Source: Kitasatospora sp. MAP5-34
GTDB lineage: Bacteria > Actinomycetota > Actinomycetes > Streptomycetales > Streptomycetaceae
DNA: 64,000 nucleotides
Assembly: GCF_029894335.1 (NCBI RefSeq)
Contig: NZ_JARXZC010000002.1
Location: 124,001-188,000, forward strand
Direction of reading: 5' to 3'
The translations under genes and the position numbers were made by a program. The first letter of the stretch is position 1. The number at the start of each line of letters is the position of its first letter. The notes under the pieces were generated by a model, which saw only the letters and a program-made list of their open reading frames with translations, had not been told where the DNA came from and did not search any database. This document shows, piece after piece, positions 35,445 through 44,199 of the stretch.

Positions 35445-38400
35445 CAAGACCGGGCCACCCGACCCGCCCCCGCCCACCGCCGTCGACCGGCTGAGCGAGC
35501 TGCTCACCGAGCTCGGCCGCCCCGAGCCGGGCCCGATCGAACTCGCCGAGCTGCTCTGGTTGGCCGCGCGCAGCGGTGAGCACGGCGCCGGGACGGACGG
35601 CGGCTCCGACGCCGACGAGAACGGGGCCCGCCGCCGCAACGGTGGCGCGGCCGACCCGGGTACGGCGGCCGGTGGCGCGGGCGGCCCGGGCCGGGGTGCC
35701 GGACAGTCGTTGCGTACCGCGCTCCACCTCCCCTCCGACGACCCGGCGGACGGCGTGGCGGCCGCCGCCGTGCCCACCCCCAGCGCCCCGATGCTGGCCC
35801 GCCCGCTGGCCCTGCAGCGCGCGCTCCGCCCGCTGAAGCGCCAAGTCCCCGACCCCAAAAGGGCCCTGCTGGACGAGACGGCGACCGCCAACCGGCTGGC
35901 CGAGGCCCTGCGCGGGCCCGGCCCGGTGCGCTGGCTGCCGGTGCTGCGGCCCGGTACCGAACGCTGGCTCGACCTGCAACTGGTGCTGGACTGCGGCCCG
36001 ACCATGGCGGTCTGGTACCCGCTCGCCCTCGAACTCCGCACCCTGCTACGGCAGACCGGTGCCTTCCGGCAGGTCGGGCTCTCCCGTCTGGACGACTCCG
36101 GTCGGCTGGCCCGGCGCCGCCCCTCCGACGCCCGGACGGCGGTGTTGGTGCTCAGCGACTGCATGGGCCCGCAGTGGCGTCCCGGCGTGCCCGGCCTGCG
36201 CTGGCACCGCACGCTGCACGCGCTGGCGCGCCGCTGCCCGGTTGCCGTCGTCCAGCCGCTGCCCGAGCGGCTCTGGCAGCTCGCGGCGCTGCCCGCCGTG
36301 GCGGGTCTGCTCTCGGCGCCGGAGGCGGGCGTCCCCAACTCGGCGTACGGCTTCGCCCCGTTCGCCGACGGCACCCGCAGGTGGGGCGAGGTCGCCGTCC
36401 CCGTCCTGGAGGCGGGGGCCGGCTGGCTCGGCAACTGGGCCCGGCTGGTGGGCAGTCCGGCGGGCGGCCAAGTGGTCGGCTCCGCGTTGCTGGTCGGGCC
36501 GTCGCCGGTGCTGCCGGAGGCGGACGCCTTGGCGGGCCCGGAGCCGGACGAACTCGCCGCCGAGGAGCTGATACTGCGCTTCCGCTCGGTCGCCTCCCGG
36601 GAGGCGTTCACCCTCGCCGGGCTGACCGCGTTGACCACCCCGGCCCTGCCGGTGATGCGCCTGCTGCAACGGGCCAGCTTCGCCCGGCCGCAGCCCCAGC
36701 ACCTCGCGGAGGTGGTGGTCAGCGGTCTGCTGAAGGAGCGCGAGGGGCGCCGCGACCACTTCGAGTTCCGGTCAGGGGTAAGGGAGTTGCTGCTCCGGAC
36801 GCTGCCGCGCTCGACCACCCACCAGGCGGTCGGGCTGCTGGCCAGGGTCGGCGAGCAGATCGCCGCCCGGGCGGGCCGGGTGCCCAACGAGTTCGCGGCA
36901 CTGGCAGCGACCGACCCCGAGTGTGCCGGTGCCGGCTGCGCCGCTGTCGAGGGAGGCGCGACCGACGGATCCGCAGCCGCTCCCGGGGGGAGGATGGCCG
37001 CCGAGCGGCACGCCTTCGCCCTGATAAGCCCCGCCGCGCTGCGGATGCTCGACGGCCCGCGCGCTCCCGTACTCCGGCTGGTGCCCGAGTCCGGCTCCGG
37101 CCCGGCCGCCGCCGGGTCGGCAGCCCGGTCCCTGCCCGACCCGGCGCGCTCCCGGGCGGTCCTGCTGCTCACCACCTCGCGGGCCGCCGAGGGAGAGCCG
37201 CTGAGCCCGGACGACTTCAGGGCCCACGGTGACCTCACCGGTCTGGCAGCGGCCCTGTCGAGCCGGGCGCTGGTCGGGCTGAGCTCGGACCACCTCTGGC
37301 TCGGACTCGACGACCTGCAGGGCTTCCTGAGGGCGCTGCGGACTGCCGCGAGCGAGGCCCAGGACACGCTGGTGGTCTACGTCGGCGGCGAGGTGACGGC
37401 CCTGCCGGGTGAGGGTCTGGTGCTGGGCACCCGGCTGCCGGGCGACCGCCGGCCGCTGCCCTGGACCACACTGCTGAGCCTGGTGTCGGACAGCAGGGCC
37501 GTCAACCGGCTGCTGGTACTGGATGGTTGGCAGGACAGCGAGACCATCGAGTCGCTCGAACCCTTCGGCGCGCAGGAGCCCGTGCACCAGCTGCTCAGCA
37601 TCCGCCCGCCGGGCGAGCGCTCGCTGGCCGGACGGTTGAACCAGCTGCTCCGGGACGGCGAGCCGGGCGGGGAGGCGGAGTTGAGCGCGCGCCACCTGCT
37701 GCTCGCCCTCCAGGCGCAGGTGGCGGAGGAGCAGCGGACCTCGCGCACCCGGTTCTGGTTCCGGCTGCACGAGCGGTCCTTCCTGCTCTCCCGGAACCCG
37801 GCCGTGTCCGGGCCCCCGTCGCTGCAGTCCTCGCCCGGCCGGCAGCCGACCAGGCGCCTGACCACTCCGTCGCACTCCCGCCCGCAGCCCCGCACCGGCC
37901 AGGAGCCCACCGAGCTCGCCGCGCCGTACTTCTTCCTCAGCTATGCCCGGGAGGCGCAGCCGTACGGCGCGGTGGAGCAGCTCTTCGGTGACCTCGCCGA
38001 GGAGATCCTCCAACTGACCGACCTGCCCGGGGCGGTGCCGGCCGGCTTCCTGGACCACAACTCCACCGGCCGGGGCCTCACCGGCCGGAGCGACGGGCCG
38101 GGCGGCCGGGCGGCCCGGTCGCGGGTCACCGAGGCCCTCGCCACCTGCCGGGTGTTCGTCCCGCTCTACTCGCCGGGCTACTTCCTCGACGAGCGGTGCG
38201 GCAAGGAGTGGTCGGCCTTCGAGCAGCGCCCGCGCGGGGCGGGCTGGTCGAGCGGCATCGTCCCGGCGCTGTGGGCGCCGGTGCGGCGGGCGGAGCTGCC
38301 GGAGGTGGCGAGCCGGCTGCAGTACGTCGACAGCAGGGTCGAACTCTACGAGTCCGAGGGGCTGTTCGGCCTGTCCAAGTCCCAACCACCGCGTGAGCGG

Positions 38401-38535
38401 TACGAGTTGGCGGTGCACCGGCTGGCCACCCGGATCGTCGAGGTCGCGCACACGGCGGGCATCCCGCCCGGGCCGCCGCCGGACTGGGACACCCTCGTCA
38501 ACGCCTTCGCTACGTCACCGCCCCCCGGCGGTTGA
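35428..38535 (+). CDS. SAV_2336-type vWA-like / inactive caspase-like / TIR (FxsC-like) protein
   Basis: 1035 residues; ATG at 35428 (or 35434, which has a slightly better AGGA spacing), overlapping the MoxR gene. Residues about 170-420 resemble the SAV_2336 N-terminal region, a vWA-like fold with a broken metal site (LQLVLDCGPTMAVW). Residues about 570-770 follow the order of a caspase-like (C14) domain, but the His position reads LVVYVGGEVT and the Cys position reads RLLVLDGWQDS, so both catalytic residues are missing. From about 835 a TIR/FxsC-like domain begins (PYFFLSYAREAQPYG), with CRVFVPLYSPGYFLDERCGKEW and a C-terminal helical end. A TIR domain may cut NAD or signal. The stop overlaps kynU on the other strand by 26 bases. 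Confidence 0.75.
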   Translation: MTMSSDKTGPPDPPPPTAVDRLSELLTELGRPEPGPIELAELLWLAARSGEHGAGTDGGSDADENGARRRNGGAADPGTAAGGAGGPGRGAGQSLRTALHLPSDDPADGVAAAAVPTPSAPMLARPLALQRALRPLKRQVPDPKRALLDETATANRLAEALRGPGPVRWLPVLRPGTERWLDLQLVLDCGPTMAVWYPLALELRTLLRQTGAFRQVGLSRLDDSGRLARRRPSDARTAVLVLSDCMGPQWRPGVPGLRWHRTLHALARRCPVAVVQPLPERLWQLAALPAVAGLLSAPEAGVPNSAYGFAPFADGTRRWGEVAVPVLEAGAGWLGNWARLVGSPAGGQVVGSALLVGPSPVLPEADALAGPEPDELAAEELILRFRSVASREAFTLAGLTALTTPALPVMRLLQRASFARPQPQHLAEVVVSGLLKEREGRRDHFEFRSGVRELLLRTLPRSTTHQAVGLLARVGEQIAARAGRVPNEFAALAATDPECAGAGCAAVEGGATDGSAAAPGGRMAAERHAFALISPAALRMLDGPRAPVLRLVPESGSGPAAAGSAARSLPDPARSRAVLLLTTSRAAEGEPLSPDDFRAHGDLTGLAAALSSRALVGLSSDHLWLGLDDLQGFLRALRTAASEAQDTLVVYVGGEVTALPGEGLVLGTRLPGDRRPLPWTTLLSLVSDSRAVNRLLVLDGWQDSETIESLEPFGAQEPVHQLLSIRPPGERSLAGRLNQLLRDGEPGGEAELSARHLLLALQAQVAEEQRTSRTRFWFRLHERSFLLSRNPAVSGPPSLQSSPGRQPTRRLTTPSHSRPQPRTGQEPTELAAPYFFLSYAREAQPYGAVEQLFGDLAEEILQLTDLPGAVPAGFLDHNSTGRGLTGRSDGPGGRAARSRVTEALATCRVFVPLYSPGYFLDERCGKEWSAFEQRPRGAGWSSGIVPALWAPVRRAELPEVASRLQYVDSRVELYESEGLFGLSKSQPPRERYELAVHRLATRIVEVAHTAGIPPGPPPDWDTLVNAFATSPPPGG

Positions 38536-39736
38536 ACCGCTCCGCGCGCCACTCGCCGGACTCCAGTACCTCGGCGAGGTGGTTCGCCGCGTCCCAGACG
38601 TCCTGGTAGCCCACGTACAGCGGGGTGAAGCCGAACCGCATCAGGTCCGGTGCCCGGAAGTCGCCGATCACGCCGCGCTCGATCAGCGCCTGCACCACCG
38701 GGTACCCGTCGGGGTGCCGCAGGGCCACCTGGCTGCCCCGGCGGTCGGCATCCAGCGGGGTGGCCACCTCCAGCCCCCGCGGCTCGACCAGTTCGATGAA
38801 GAGGTCGGTCAGCGCCAGGCTCTTGGCGCGCACGGCCCGCAGGTCGGCCTTCTCCCAGACGTCCAGGCTCGCGCCGAGGGCGGCCTGTCCGAGCATCGAC
38901 GGCGAGCTGGTCAGGAACTTCCCGATCCCGGTCAGCGGCTCGTATCCGGGTTCGAAGGCGAACGGACGGGCGTGGCCGAACCAGCCGCTCAACGGCTGTG
39001 CGGCGGCGGCCTGGTGGCGCTCGGCGACGTACAGGAAGGCGGGCGAACCCGGGCCGCCGTTCAGGTACTTGTAGGTGCAGCCGACGGCGAAGTCCACACC
39101 GCAGGCGTCGAGTTCGATCGGCAGCGCGCCGACCGAGTGGCAGACGTCCCAGATCATCAGGGCCCCGGCCCGCTGCACCCGGTCGGTGATCCCGTCCATG
39201 TCGAGCAACTCGCCGGTACGGTAGTCGACATGGGAGAGTACGACGGCCGCGACGTCATCGTCGAGCAGCCGGTCCAGGTCGGCGATGGTCGGCAGCAGCA
39301 CGCTGCGCGTGCCCTCGAGCAGCCCGGTCACGCCCTCGGCGATGTACAGGTCGGTCGGGAAGGCCGTCTGCTCGGCGAGCACCGTCCGGCGCCCCGGACG
39401 CAGCCGCAGGGCGGCGGCGAGCACCTTGAAGAGGTTGACGGAGGTGGTGTCGCAGACCACCACCTGGCCGGGCGCGGCCCCGACCAGCGGGCCGATCCGC
39501 CCGCCGAGGGTGTGCGGCAGCTCGAACCAGCCCGCGTCGTTCCAGCTGCGGATCAGGTCCCGGCCCCACTCGGCCTCGACCACCTCGCGTACCCGCCCGG
39601 GGGTGCGGACGGGGAGTGCGCCGAGCGAGTTGCCGTCCAGGTAGACGATGCCCTCGGGGAGCGAGAACTCGGCCCGGAAGCCGGCCAGCGGGTCGGTGGC
39701 GTCGAGTGCGGCGCACTCCTCGCGGGTACGGGTCAC
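38510..39736 (-). CDS. kynU: kynureninase
   Basis: 408 residues from a GTG at 39736 with GAGGAG upstream. It is a fold-type I PLP enzyme that cleaves kynurenine to anthranilate and alanine. Family sequence is plain: YLDGNSLGALPVRTP near the start, SWNDAGWFELPHTLGGRIG, WDVCHSVGALPIELDACGVD, and the PLP-lysine in GCTYKYLNGGPGSPAFLYV. The gene is downstream of tryptophan 2,3-dioxygenase (35-base gap) in the same operon. A formamidase gene for the middle step is not adjacent. Its 3' end overlaps the convergent TIR-protein gene. Confidence 0.95.
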   Translation of the reverse strand: MTRTREECAALDATDPLAGFRAEFSLPEGIVYLDGNSLGALPVRTPGRVREVVEAEWGRDLIRSWNDAGWFELPHTLGGRIGPLVGAAPGQVVVCDTTSVNLFKVLAAALRLRPGRRTVLAEQTAFPTDLYIAEGVTGLLEGTRSVLLPTIADLDRLLDDDVAAVVLSHVDYRTGELLDMDGITDRVQRAGALMIWDVCHSVGALPIELDACGVDFAVGCTYKYLNGGPGSPAFLYVAERHQAAAAQPLSGWFGHARPFAFEPGYEPLTGIGKFLTSSPSMLGQAALGASLDVWEKADLRAVRAKSLALTDLFIELVEPRGLEVATPLDADRRGSQVALRHPDGYPVVQALIERGVIGDFRAPDLMRFGFTPLYVGYQDVWDAANHLAEVLESGEWRAERFNRRGAVT

Positions 39737-39770
39737 GGCTCGCTCCTCACAGTCTGTTCTTCAGGGTGCT

Positions 39771-40616
39771 TCACAGTTCGCTTCTCACGGTCCACAGCTC
39801 GGGGAAGACGTCCTGGTCCGCCGACTGCTTCAGCCAGGTCAGCCCGCTGGACCCGCCCGTGCCGGGCTTGGCTCCCATCGTGCGCTTGACCGAGGAGTAG
39901 TGCCGCTGGCGCCAGCGCGTCACCCGCTCGGCGGTGTCCAGCAGGGCTTCGCCGAGCCGGGCCAGCTCCGCCCGCTCGGGGTCGGTGTAGATCAGCCGCC
40001 AGGCGGCCTCGACCTCCTCGTTCGCCCGGTACCGGGCGGTGCCCGGCTCGTGCGGCACGGCCACGCCGCGCCGGGCGAGCAGCGCGAGCGCCTCGTCGTA
40101 CAGGCTGGGGGCGTGCAGCGCGACGGTCAGCTCGCCGTGCACGGCGGGGGAGCCCTGGTACATCTCCAGCAGCGACGCGTTCTTGTTGCCGAGCATGAAC
40201 TCCAGCCGCAGGAACGCCGAGGACTGGAACCCGGACGCCTCGCCCAGCACCTCGCGGAAGGAGGTGAACTCGCCCGGCGTCATGGTCGCCAGCAGGTCCC
40301 AGGAGCTGATCAGCACGTCCTGGACGTGGGTGCCCCGGCGCAGCGCCGCGAAGGCGGCCGTCAGGTCGTCCTCCCGCAGGGCGTGCTGGGCGGTCGTCCA
40401 CTCGTGCCGCAGCAGGTCGAAGAGCAGCTCCATCACCTGGGTGGTGATGATGAACGACAGCTCGGCGTCGACCTTGCTGCGCGGGTGCTGCAGGCTGTGC
40501 AGGGTCTCCAGCCGGACGTACTGCGCGTACGGGGTGCCCGTCTCGGGCGTCTCGTCCGCGCCGTCCTGCTCCGGGCCGAACGACAGCCTCGGGGTACTGA
40601 CACTGTCCTGACCCAT
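39771..40616 (-). CDS. kynA: tryptophan 2,3-dioxygenase
   Basis: 281 residues, the usual bacterial length, from ATG at 40616 (GGAGGA upstream). The haem enzyme opens the indole ring of L-tryptophan to N-formylkynurenine. Diagnostic stretches are YAQYVRLETLHSLQHP, LSFIITTQVMELLFDLLRHE, GFQSSAFLRLEFMLGNKN and RWRQRHYSSVKRTMGAKPGT, the last containing the haem-ligand His region. It is the first gene of the kyn operon and divergent from an Lrp-type regulator, which probably controls it. The anthranilate produced with KynU could feed secondary metabolism, but no such gene is near. Confidence 0.95.
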   Translation of the reverse strand: MGQDSVSTPRLSFGPEQDGADETPETGTPYAQYVRLETLHSLQHPRSKVDAELSFIITTQVMELLFDLLRHEWTTAQHALREDDLTAAFAALRRGTHVQDVLISSWDLLATMTPGEFTSFREVLGEASGFQSSAFLRLEFMLGNKNASLLEMYQGSPAVHGELTVALHAPSLYDEALALLARRGVAVPHEPGTARYRANEEVEAAWRLIYTDPERAELARLGEALLDTAERVTRWRQRHYSSVKRTMGAKPGTGGSSGLTWLKQSADQDVFPELWTVRSEL

Positions 40617-40803
40617 CACGATTCCTCCTGAAGTCTCCCGGTCCGTCACCGGGCGGCGGACCGGCACTATTGTGCGGCCGTCCGCTCCCGTCTTGAATGG
40701 GCGACGGGCACCGGATCGGGAGGATCACCTTCCATTCAAAAGGTCTTTCGGTCTTTCGGCCTCACGGACCAGAATCAGCCCCCAGAAACATCAGGAGTTC
40801 CGC

Positions 40804-41238
40804 ATGGACGCCGTCGACCGCCTCCTCCTCGCCGAGCTGCAGAGTGACGCCCGGCTGTCCTTCAACGAGCTCTCCCGCCGGGTCAACCTCTCCCCGCCGG
40901 CGGTGGCCGAGCGGGTCCGCCGGCTGGAGGCCGACCGGGTGATCAGCGGGTACCACGCGCACGTCGATCTCGCCCGGGCCGGGCTGGCGGTCACCGCGCT
41001 GGTGCAGATCCAGTGCTACGGGCCGCGCTGTGTGCTGCGGGACCCGGCGGTGGCAGCCTGGCCGGAGGTGCAGCAGCTGCACCGGGTCACCGGCGGGGCG
41101 TGCTGCGTGCTGCTGGTGGCGGTCGCCGGGATGGCCGAGTTCGAGCAGCTGATCGACCGCCTGGCGGTCTACGGGCAGCCGTCCAGCTCGATGATCCTCT
41201 CCAGCCCGGTCCCCTGGCACCCGGTCGAGCCCGCGTGA
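40804..41238 (+). CDS. Lrp/AsnC family regulator, probable kynurenine operon regulator
   Basis: 144 residues; ATG at 40804 with AGGAG upstream, chosen over longer in-frame starts because the protein then opens with the standard Lrp sequence (MDAVDRLLLAELQSDARLSF). The HTH reads NELSRRVNLSPPAVAERVRRLEADRVISGY. The C-terminal RAM domain for effector binding follows (HRVTGGACCVLLVAVAG). Its place opposite kynA points to control of tryptophan breakdown; in other bacteria the AsnC-type KynR does this in response to kynurenine. The 187-base intergenic region must hold both promoters. Confidence 0.88.
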   Translation: MDAVDRLLLAELQSDARLSFNELSRRVNLSPPAVAERVRRLEADRVISGYHAHVDLARAGLAVTALVQIQCYGPRCVLRDPAVAAWPEVQQLHRVTGGACCVLLVAVAGMAEFEQLIDRLAVYGQPSSSMILSSPVPWHPVEPA

Positions 41239-41247
41239 CGGGCCCGC

Positions 41248-41889
41248 TCAGTGCCCGGCGCTGCCGACGTGCACGCCGAGCCCCTGCAACCCGTTCAGGA
41301 ACAGCTCCACGCCGACGGCCGCCAGCAGCAGCCCGAGCAGCCGGGAGAGCACCTCGAGCGAGGTCTGGTGGGTGCGCCGCAGCAGCCGGGAGAGCAGTAG
41401 GACGGCGAGGCAGTTGATCACCACCACGGCGAGGTAGGCGCCCGCGACGGTGCTGTGCCAGGACCAGCTGTCCTTCTCCAGCGACTCGACCAGCACGGCG
41501 GTGATCGCCAGCGGACTGGCGACGTACGGGAGCATCAGCTCGCGGACGCCTTCGGCCAGTGGGTTGGCGAGCGTGCCGTCCTCGCCTTCGGCACTGCTGC
41601 CGCCCAGATGGATGCCGAGCACCAGGGCGACGGCGTAGATGAAGAAGATCACGCCGCCGGCGAGCTGCAGCGACTCGTCGCTGATGTGGAAGAAGGTGGT
41701 GAGCCAGTCGGCGGTGTACGCCATCGTCACGCCGACCACCGCCGCCACCACCGTGGTCACCAGGGTCAGCTTGCGCAGCTCGGCGTGCCCCCGGGTCTTG
41801 GCGACGTGCGCGAACGCCAGCAGCACCTTGGGCGGCCCGACCACGGCGAAGAAGGTGACGAAGGCGCTGCTCAGATTGAAGGCGGACAT
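41248..41889 (-). CDS. MarC family integral membrane protein
   Basis: 213 residues with six hydrophobic segments. It begins MSAFNLSSAFVTFFAVVGPP and has the family's loop pattern: VVGPPKVLLAFAHVA after helix 1 and LMLPYVASPLAITAVLVES before helix 4. A polar loop (SSAEGEDGTLANPLAEG) separates the halves. MarC-like proteins are conserved membrane proteins; despite the name they are not established drug-resistance transporters, and their function is unknown. It lies 66 bases after ridA on the same strand and is convergent with the Lrp gene at only 9 bases. Confidence 0.85.
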   Translation of the reverse strand: MSAFNLSSAFVTFFAVVGPPKVLLAFAHVAKTRGHAELRKLTLVTTVVAAVVGVTMAYTADWLTTFFHISDESLQLAGGVIFFIYAVALVLGIHLGGSSAEGEDGTLANPLAEGVRELMLPYVASPLAITAVLVESLEKDSWSWHSTVAGAYLAVVVINCLAVLLLSRLLRRTHQTSLEVLSRLLGLLLAAVGVELFLNGLQGLGVHVGSAGH

Positions 41890-41955
41890 GATCCAAGCAT
41901 GCGTCAGGCCCGGCCCGGCAGTGGACTGCCGCGCCCGGCCCCCGGTGGTGGCCGG

Positions 41956-42357
41956 TCAGCCGATGACGGCCTGCGCGTCGATCTCCACCAGCATCGCCTC
42001 GTGCGGCAGCTCGACGAAGACGGTGGTGCGGCACGGCTTCACACCGCCGTCCGGAATGTGCCGGTCGACGAACTCGCCGTACACCTCGTTCATCGCCGCG
42101 AAGTCCGCCCGCCGGGTGAGGTAGACCCGGAACATCACCACGTCCTCGACGGTGGCGCCGCCCGCCTCGAGCACCGCGAGGACGTTCTCCAGGGTGCGCC
42201 GGGTCTGCGCCCGCACGTCGCCCGGGTGGAGGTACTCGGAGGTCTCCGGGTCCTGCGGGCCCTGGCCGGACACCTGCAGGATCGGGCCCTTGCGGACGCC
42301 CTGGGAGAAGACCCAGGCGGGGGCAGGGGCGCCGGTGGTGCGTACTTCGGTCTTCAT
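41956..42357 (-). CDS. ridA: RidA/YjgF family reactive-imine deaminase
   Basis: 133 residues from ATG at 42357. RidA proteins hydrolyse enamine/imine intermediates released by PLP enzymes. The sequence shows the family's opening (FSQGVRKGPILQVSGQGPQD), the QTRRTLENVLAVLEAGGATVEDVV helix region split by AQ, and the Arg/Glu active-site region near KPCRTTVFVELPHEAMLVEID. It follows the IclR gene by 23 bases in an operon with a sugar kinase, opposite a PLP-dependent amino-acid deaminase. That enzyme would release exactly the type of imine RidA removes, which supports a shared pathway. Confidence 0.92.
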   Translation of the reverse strand: MKTEVRTTGAPAPAWVFSQGVRKGPILQVSGQGPQDPETSEYLHPGDVRAQTRRTLENVLAVLEAGGATVEDVVMFRVYLTRRADFAAMNEVYGEFVDRHIPDGGVKPCRTTVFVELPHEAMLVEIDAQAVIG

Positions 42358-42380
42358 GTCTCTCTTTACTGGTTGGTCGG

Positions 42381-43130
42381 TCAGTGTGTGGCGAGGCCGC
42401 AGTCGGCCGAGACGGCGGCTGCGGTGGCCCGGAGTTGCGGGAGCAGCGCCAGCACCTGTTCGTACGGGAGCAGGATGTCCGGCACCGAGAGCGAGACTGC
42501 GGCGACCACCCGCCCGGTGACGTCCCGGACGGGCGCCGCGACGCAGTTGATGAACGACTCGTGCTCGGCGTGGTCCTGGGCCCACCCCTGGGCGGCCACG
42601 GTGTCCAGCTCGGCCAGCAGGGCCTCGGGCGTGGTGAGCGTGTTCACGGTGAACGGGGTGAACTCGATCTTGTCAGCGAGTTGTTGACGGACCGTCACCG
42701 GAAGGTCGGCGAGCAGCACCTTCGACACCGCCGCGCAGTGCAGCCCGGCCCGCAGCCCGATCCGGGAGTACATCCGTACCGGGTGCCGCGAGTCGTACTT
42801 GTCGATGTAGACCACCTCGCCGCCCTCGTACGCCGCCAGATGGACGGTCTGCCCGGTGGCCGCGTTCAGCTCGCGCAGGTGCGGTGCGGCGACGGAACGG
42901 ATCCCGCGCTGCTCCAGCGCGAGCCCGGCCAGGGCGAAGAGCTGCGGGCCGAGCCGGTAGCGGTGGGCGGCATCGCGCTGGACGATCCGCTCGTCCTCCA
43001 TCGGGCGCAGCAGCCGCAGCACGGTGGTCTTGTGCACGTCCAGGACTGCGGCGAGCTGCTCCAAGGTCCGCTCGCCCTCGCCGAGTTCGGCCAGCAGCCG
43101 CATCGCGCGGGCGACGGTGGAGCTGCTCAC
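42381..43130 (-). CDS. IclR family transcriptional regulator of the D-amino acid/ketosugar divergon
   Basis: 249 residues from a GTG whose last bases overlap the kinase stop. The winged HTH is at the N-terminus (RTLEQLAAVLDVHKTTVLRLLRPMED). The effector-binding domain has GQTVHLAAYEGGEVVYIDK, LHCAAVSKVLLADLP and a late Cys in ESFINCVAAPVRDVTGRVV. It probably represses both its own operon and the divergent deaminase operon. The palindromes at 44239-44263 are the obvious targets. KdgR-type IclR regulators respond to keto-deoxy sugar acids, which would suit the kinase and aldolase encoded here. Confidence 0.9.
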   Translation of the reverse strand: MSSSTVARAMRLLAELGEGERTLEQLAAVLDVHKTTVLRLLRPMEDERIVQRDAAHRYRLGPQLFALAGLALEQRGIRSVAAPHLRELNAATGQTVHLAAYEGGEVVYIDKYDSRHPVRMYSRIGLRAGLHCAAVSKVLLADLPVTVRQQLADKIEFTPFTVNTLTTPEALLAELDTVAAQGWAQDHAEHESFINCVAAPVRDVTGRVVAAVSLSVPDILLPYEQVLALLPQLRATAAAVSADCGLATH

Positions 43131-44158
43131 CGCCGGCCTGCCGGGTGGCAGCCGTCCGCGTCGACGGTGACGGCCGCCCAGTCGGCCTCGTCGGCCGCGA
43201 GCAGCCGCTCGGTCAGTGCGGCGGGCGGCACCGGGCCGAGATCGCCCCGGGTGGTCAGGGCGGCTGCGGCCGACAGGTGGCCCAGGCGCAGGCGTTGGGG
43301 CTCCGGCAGGCCGCGCAGCGTGCCCGCCAGGTAGCCGGCCGCGAAGGCGTCCCCGGCGCCGGTCGGCTCCACCACCTCGACCCGCAGGGCCGGTTCGGCC
43401 GTGGTCGAGCCGTCCGGAGCGATCGCGGTGGCGTGCCGCCCGTCGTCCTTGAGCACCAGTACGCCGGGTCTCGGCAGCAGCTTGCGCAGGGCGGCGGGCT
43501 CGTCGGTGCCGAGCACCTCGCGGGCCTCGTCGGCGCCGAGCAGCACGATGTCCGAGGCGTTCATCAGGAAGCGCAGGGCCTGCCGGTCCCGCCCGGCCCA
43601 GAGCGCGGGCCGCCAGTTGAGGTCGAAGCTGACCAACCGGTCGGGCACCGCCAGCAGGGTGCGGACCAGGCGGTGGCAGCTGTCGGAGAGCGCGGGCGTG
43701 ATGCCGGTCAGGTGGACCAGCTCCGCACCGGCCAGCAGCGCCGCGACGGCCGGGTCGGCGAGCAGCTCGGGGCCCATCGCGGCGGCGGCCGAACCGCGCC
43801 GGTAGTAGTGCAGCCGGCTGTGCCCGGCGCCCAGGTCGTACGGGTGCTCCGCGCCCGAGCCGGTCTCCTTCACGTAGAGGCCGGTGGGGCGGGCCGGGTC
43901 GTACCCGACCGCCGAGGTGTCGACCCCGTGCGCGGCGATCTGCTCGACCAGGCGGCGGCCGAAGCCGTCCGCGCCGACCCGGCTGATCCAGGCGGTGGGG
44001 ATGCCGAGCCCGGCCAGCCCGCAGGCCACGTTGGACTCCGCGCCGCCGTAGCCGCGACGGAAGGTCTCCGCCTGCTCCAGCGGCCCGGGCGCCTCGGGGG
44101 CGAGCACGGCCATCGACTCGCCGAGGCAGACGGCGGTGGCGCCGGTACGGGGTGTCAC
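43127..44158 (-). CDS. PfkB family sugar kinase, probably 2-keto-3-deoxygluconate kinase type
   Basis: 343 residues. The ribokinase/PfkB fold is clear: FRRGYGGAESNVACGLAGLG and GIPTAWISRVGADGFGRRL near the start, DLNWRPALWAG in the middle, and the catalytic EPTGAGDAFAAGYLAG towards the end with its base Asp. GADGFG and YYRRGSAAAAM fit keto-deoxygluconate kinases. With the KDPG-type aldolase across the divergon it would complete a KDG to KDPG to pyruvate plus glyceraldehyde-3-phosphate route. The gene is first in the kinase-IclR-ridA operon and overlaps IclR by 4 bases. The substrate is inferred from context. Confidence 0.82.
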   Translation of the reverse strand: MTPRTGATAVCLGESMAVLAPEAPGPLEQAETFRRGYGGAESNVACGLAGLGIPTAWISRVGADGFGRRLVEQIAAHGVDTSAVGYDPARPTGLYVKETGSGAEHPYDLGAGHSRLHYYRRGSAAAAMGPELLADPAVAALLAGAELVHLTGITPALSDSCHRLVRTLLAVPDRLVSFDLNWRPALWAGRDRQALRFLMNASDIVLLGADEAREVLGTDEPAALRKLLPRPGVLVLKDDGRHATAIAPDGSTTAEPALRVEVVEPTGAGDAFAAGYLAGTLRGLPEPQRLRLGHLSAAAALTTRGDLGPVPPAALTERLLAADEADWAAVTVDADGCHPAGRR

Positions 44159-44199
44159 CTGGATGCTCCTGGAGGCGCGGGTCGGGGTGCGTTGACCAG

